Below, in pieces: positions 61,790 through 64,000 of a DNA stretch of 64,000 nt. The stretch is from Rhizobium sp. BK418 (GTDB lineage: Bacteria; Pseudomonadota; Alphaproteobacteria; Rhizobiales; Rhizobiaceae), in assembly GCF_004341105.1 (NCBI RefSeq), contig NZ_SLZK01000008.1, positions 149,546 to 213,545 on the forward strand, given 5' to 3'. Made by a program: the position numbers and the translations under genes. Each line of letters begins with the position of its first letter. The first letter of the stretch is position 1. Below the pieces are notes generated by a model. That model was not told where the DNA came from, made no database searches, and saw only the letters and a list, made by a program, of their open reading frames with translations.

Positions 61790-63637
61790 ATGCGGCCCAC
61801 ACCCGCACTCTTGCTGAAGCTTTGTGCCGCCACGGTGGTCGGACTTTTTCTCGCGTATTCTACAGATGCGATGGCCGCAAATTGTCCGAAGTCTCTGGCG
61901 AACACCCCCTATTGCGACAAGTTTATCGTCTACAAGCCTCCGGGGTCGCCAGTCGACAAGCGGATAAAGGCCTATATCCGGAACGACAGCAGCGATCTCG
62001 ATGTCAGAAGCTTCGCTTTCCTGGTGTCGGTTTCCCAATATCCGAGCTTTTCGGACCCGAACGAGCGCGTCCTGAAATCTGTGCAATCAGACCTGCCGAA
62101 CATCACGGAGTTTCTGAAGACCCAGGACTTCGATGAGGTCATCGTCCTCAAGGACGAGGAAGCAACGAAGGATGCGATCAACTTCTTTCTGGAACAGTAT
62201 TTCCTGCCCCAGGTGACGGATTACCATCGTCGGGCGCGCTTCCTCTTCATGTACGATGGCCATGGTGCGGAAGGACAGTCTCAGAATGACGCTGGTGCGC
62301 TGGCTCTGGCTCTGACAACAGGCGATGCAGATATGGATCCGTCGCATAGCTACTCGCTGGATGATCTGCAGAGCCGCCTTCGGAAAATATCCAACCAAGC
62401 CTATCATACCCTCGCCCTTATCGGCTCCTGCTACTCAGGCGGAATTTTCCCGATCATCACCAGCAAGGGCGCGAACTTCAGTTATCCGAGAGAGCCCGGC
62501 TCGCACGCTGTTACTGCGGCGAAGGCTCACGAGCTTGCACGCGGGGCACCCGATGGTAAGGGGACCGTATTTTTCGAAGAACTCCTGAATGCGATCAACA
62601 AGAGTGCAATCGATCCAAACGGAGCCCAGTTCATATCCGCTCAAGCAGGTCCACCTCAAAAGGTCTTGGGCACGACCATTGTTCGTCTGGGGCAGGTCGT
62701 GGAAGCAATGGACATGGCGTTGGAGGATCTTGAGATTCCCGACACCAATCCGACCGAATATGGTCCACAGCTGCGTGTGGGGTCCTTAGTATCCGATGAT
62801 TCCTTCAATGGTGCCTTCTTCTTCCTTGCCCCGGTGGAAGCAGAGAAGCAGGCGAGCACAAAAGGGGACGAGCTGCCGCCGCAAGAACTGGATTTCCAGA
62901 CCACCGGGTCGGCGATCATCGGGCAACCCAGTGTCAAAGTTTTCTCGCTGCCGGAAGACTACTTGATAAGGGGTGCAGATTTCAGCTCGTTTGATGGAAT
63001 TCCGGATATCGACGCCGCCGCAAAAAGTGGCATGCTCAAGTTTCTTTATGAGCGGGCAAGCGTCGGCTCGGATCAAAGAGACGACCGTTTTTCGCGGTAT
63101 CGTGCTGATGCGAACAAGGCCGAACTGCCGTTCGGGGCAATCCATGTGTTTGACTGCAGCCCGGCTGAAAGTCAGATAAAGAACCTCCTTGACGTCGCTC
63201 CGCCCGACAAGGCTTTGCTGCCGGTAGCCATCGATCTCGAATGGTACAAGGTGACAGGGTCACCAACCCTCGACGCGTGCGCAACTGACCGTGATGGCGT
63301 GCGGGCCAATCTGAAGGATCTCTTGGGTCGCGTGCAAGAAGCTTACGGAAAACAACCACTCATCTATGCATCCCGGCAGGGGATTGGCGACGTCCTGCAA
63401 TCTGATTTCAGCCAATATCCTCTCTGGTATGCGGAGAGGACACACGACGATGCACCTGGCTATCCCGGCGACAATCCCTGGACGATCTGGCAAATCACCA
63501 AACAGGGGAAGATCGACGGGTTCGAGAAGCCGATCGACTACAATGTCTTCTTCGGAAACCAAGCACAATTCACTGCTTTCGCCGCGACTGGCCAGAATGC
63601 TGGGCGGGAAGCTGCCATATCGCCGGAAAAGAAGTGA
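61790..63637 (+). CDS. Secreted caspase-GH25 muramidase fusion
   Basis: 615 residues from ATG 61790, two bases after the muramidase stop. Signal peptide (LCAATVVGLFLAYSTDAMAAN). Residues about 75-300 are a caspase-fold protease with His158 in FMYDGHGAEG and Cys214 in LIGSCYSGG. Residues about 390-600 are a GH25-like barrel: RGADFSSFDGI (Asp397), LPVAIDLEWYK (Asp482, Glu484), PLIYASRQG and WTIWQITKQG. Both sets of catalytic residues are present. A protease and a muramidase in one exported chain, next to a separate copy of each, is a striking arrangement. Confidence 0.88.
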   Translation: MRPTPALLLKLCAATVVGLFLAYSTDAMAANCPKSLANTPYCDKFIVYKPPGSPVDKRIKAYIRNDSSDLDVRSFAFLVSVSQYPSFSDPNERVLKSVQSDLPNITEFLKTQDFDEVIVLKDEEATKDAINFFLEQYFLPQVTDYHRRARFLFMYDGHGAEGQSQNDAGALALALTTGDADMDPSHSYSLDDLQSRLRKISNQAYHTLALIGSCYSGGIFPIITSKGANFSYPREPGSHAVTAAKAHELARGAPDGKGTVFFEELLNAINKSAIDPNGAQFISAQAGPPQKVLGTTIVRLGQVVEAMDMALEDLEIPDTNPTEYGPQLRVGSLVSDDSFNGAFFFLAPVEAEKQASTKGDELPPQELDFQTTGSAIIGQPSVKVFSLPEDYLIRGADFSSFDGIPDIDAAAKSGMLKFLYERASVGSDQRDDRFSRYRADANKAELPFGAIHVFDCSPAESQIKNLLDVAPPDKALLPVAIDLEWYKVTGSPTLDACATDRDGVRANLKDLLGRVQEAYGKQPLIYASRQGIGDVLQSDFSQYPLWYAERTHDDAPGYPGDNPWTIWQITKQGKIDGFEKPIDYNVFFGNQAQFTAFAATGQNAGREAAISPEKK

Positions 63638-63644
63638 GACAGAT

Positions 63645-63950
63645 ATGTTCAAGGTCTCTGCCGGTGCCATCGCAATCTGGTTTTGCCTGGCCGGACAAGG
63701 CCACGCGGCCAGTTGCGAGGCGATCATAGCTAAGCAGGTAACTCAAGCAAGCTCGGGGACGAACCCCCGAGCGGGCTTGGAGAAATACTTGATACGGATG
63801 CTTTCCAAACCCCGATACTTTGAAGACGGAAAGTGCGCTGGTCCCGCAACAGACCTAAAGCTCTACCCAGGGATTCCTTACCACGATTGTAGATACGAGA
63901 ACGGCTGTAGGGCGACAATCTGGATGAGATCAGCGCGACAATCTGGATGA
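63645..63950 (+). CDS. Small secreted protein, possibly truncated by a duplication
   Basis: 101 residues from ATG 63645 with a signal peptide (IAIWFCLAGQGHAAS) and four mature cysteines (SCEAII, KCAGPA, HDCRYENGC). The reading ends just inside a 23-base-period duplication (63912-63953); the ancestral frame may have continued. No family recognised. It lies seven bases after the fusion protein gene, probably cotranscribed, and could be an inhibitor or partner. Confidence 0.65.
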   Translation: MFKVSAGAIAIWFCLAGQGHAASCEAIIAKQVTQASSGTNPRAGLEKYLIRMLSKPRYFEDGKCAGPATDLKLYPGIPYHDCRYENGCRATIWMRSARQSG

Positions 63951-63953
63951 GAT
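63912..63953 (+). repeat. 19-base direct repeat, period 23
   Basis: GCGACAATCTGGATGAGAT occurs at 63912-63930 and 63935-63953, four bases apart. A slippage or duplication of 23 bases shifts the reading frame of the small secreted protein and gives its stop at 63948. Confidence 0.85.
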
Positions 63954-64000
63954 TCTGGTGTCGCGATCGTCGGCGACGGTATCATCGTGATTGTCGCTGG

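Overview
The window reads as a Rhizobium/Agrobacterium-type alphaproteobacterium (Rhizobiales). It is mostly GC-rich with AT-rich intergenic spots, dense in LysR, GntR, LacI and Rrf2 regulators and in solute-binding-protein ABC transporters. Gene content is accessory: detoxification enzymes, uptake cassettes, a toxin-antitoxin pair, a dedicated type I secretion operon and a group of secreted caspase-like proteins. There are no rRNA genes, intact tRNA genes, replication genes or complete insertion sequences, so a plasmid, chromid or chromosomal island cannot be told apart. Species-level assignment is inference.

Region 1 (1-19.5 kb) is a redox and xenobiotic-response stretch: a GlxA-type regulator cut by the left edge, a frameshifted chloroperoxidase-like hydrolase, an Rrf2 regulator with oxidoreductase, cupin and AhpD-like genes, an MFS exporter, a VOC protein, a dehalogenase-fold hydrolase, three LysR regulators, AhpD/DUF1348 proteins, a PPOX-reductase-ferredoxin fusion, a GST, aldehyde and zinc-type alcohol dehydrogenases, an HxlR regulator, an isochorismatase-fold hydrolase and a frameshifted pirin.

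Region 2 (19.6-30.1 kb) is an uptake/catabolic cassette. A polyamine/opine-type ABC transporter with an M24-fold hydrolase and a flavin reductase lies divergent from an amino-acid-type binding protein and permease, a sugar-epimerase-like TIM barrel and a GntR regulator. The substrate is not evident.

Region 3 (30.3-44.4 kb) holds a TacA/TacT-type toxin-antitoxin pair, then a minus-strand operon: a four-helix membrane protein, a 2477-residue calcium-repeat protein with an N-terminal glycine zipper, a HlyB-like ABC exporter, a HlyD-like adaptor and a ClpP-like/SH3/SPOR envelope protein. This looks like a self-contained secretion system for one giant surface or effector protein and is one of the two best candidates for undescribed biology.

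Region 4 (45.2-54.9 kb) has two nearly identical LysR genes in direct orientation around a LacI-controlled sugar-type ABC cassette with a 2-hydroxyacid dehydrogenase. Between them are two small decayed genes (a RelE/ParE toxin relic fused to a third LysR fragment) and an orphan XRE regulator with a palindromic operator.

Region 5 (55.2-64 kb) is the second candidate: a secreted caspase-fold protease with EF-hand and SH3 domains, a DUF4956 membrane protein, a GH25 muramidase, a caspase-GH25 fusion protein, and small secreted or lipoprotein genes. Six tRNA T-arm-like fragments sit at the seams between these modules. Two genes carry single-base deletions in conserved motifs, which are either real pseudogenes or base-call errors.
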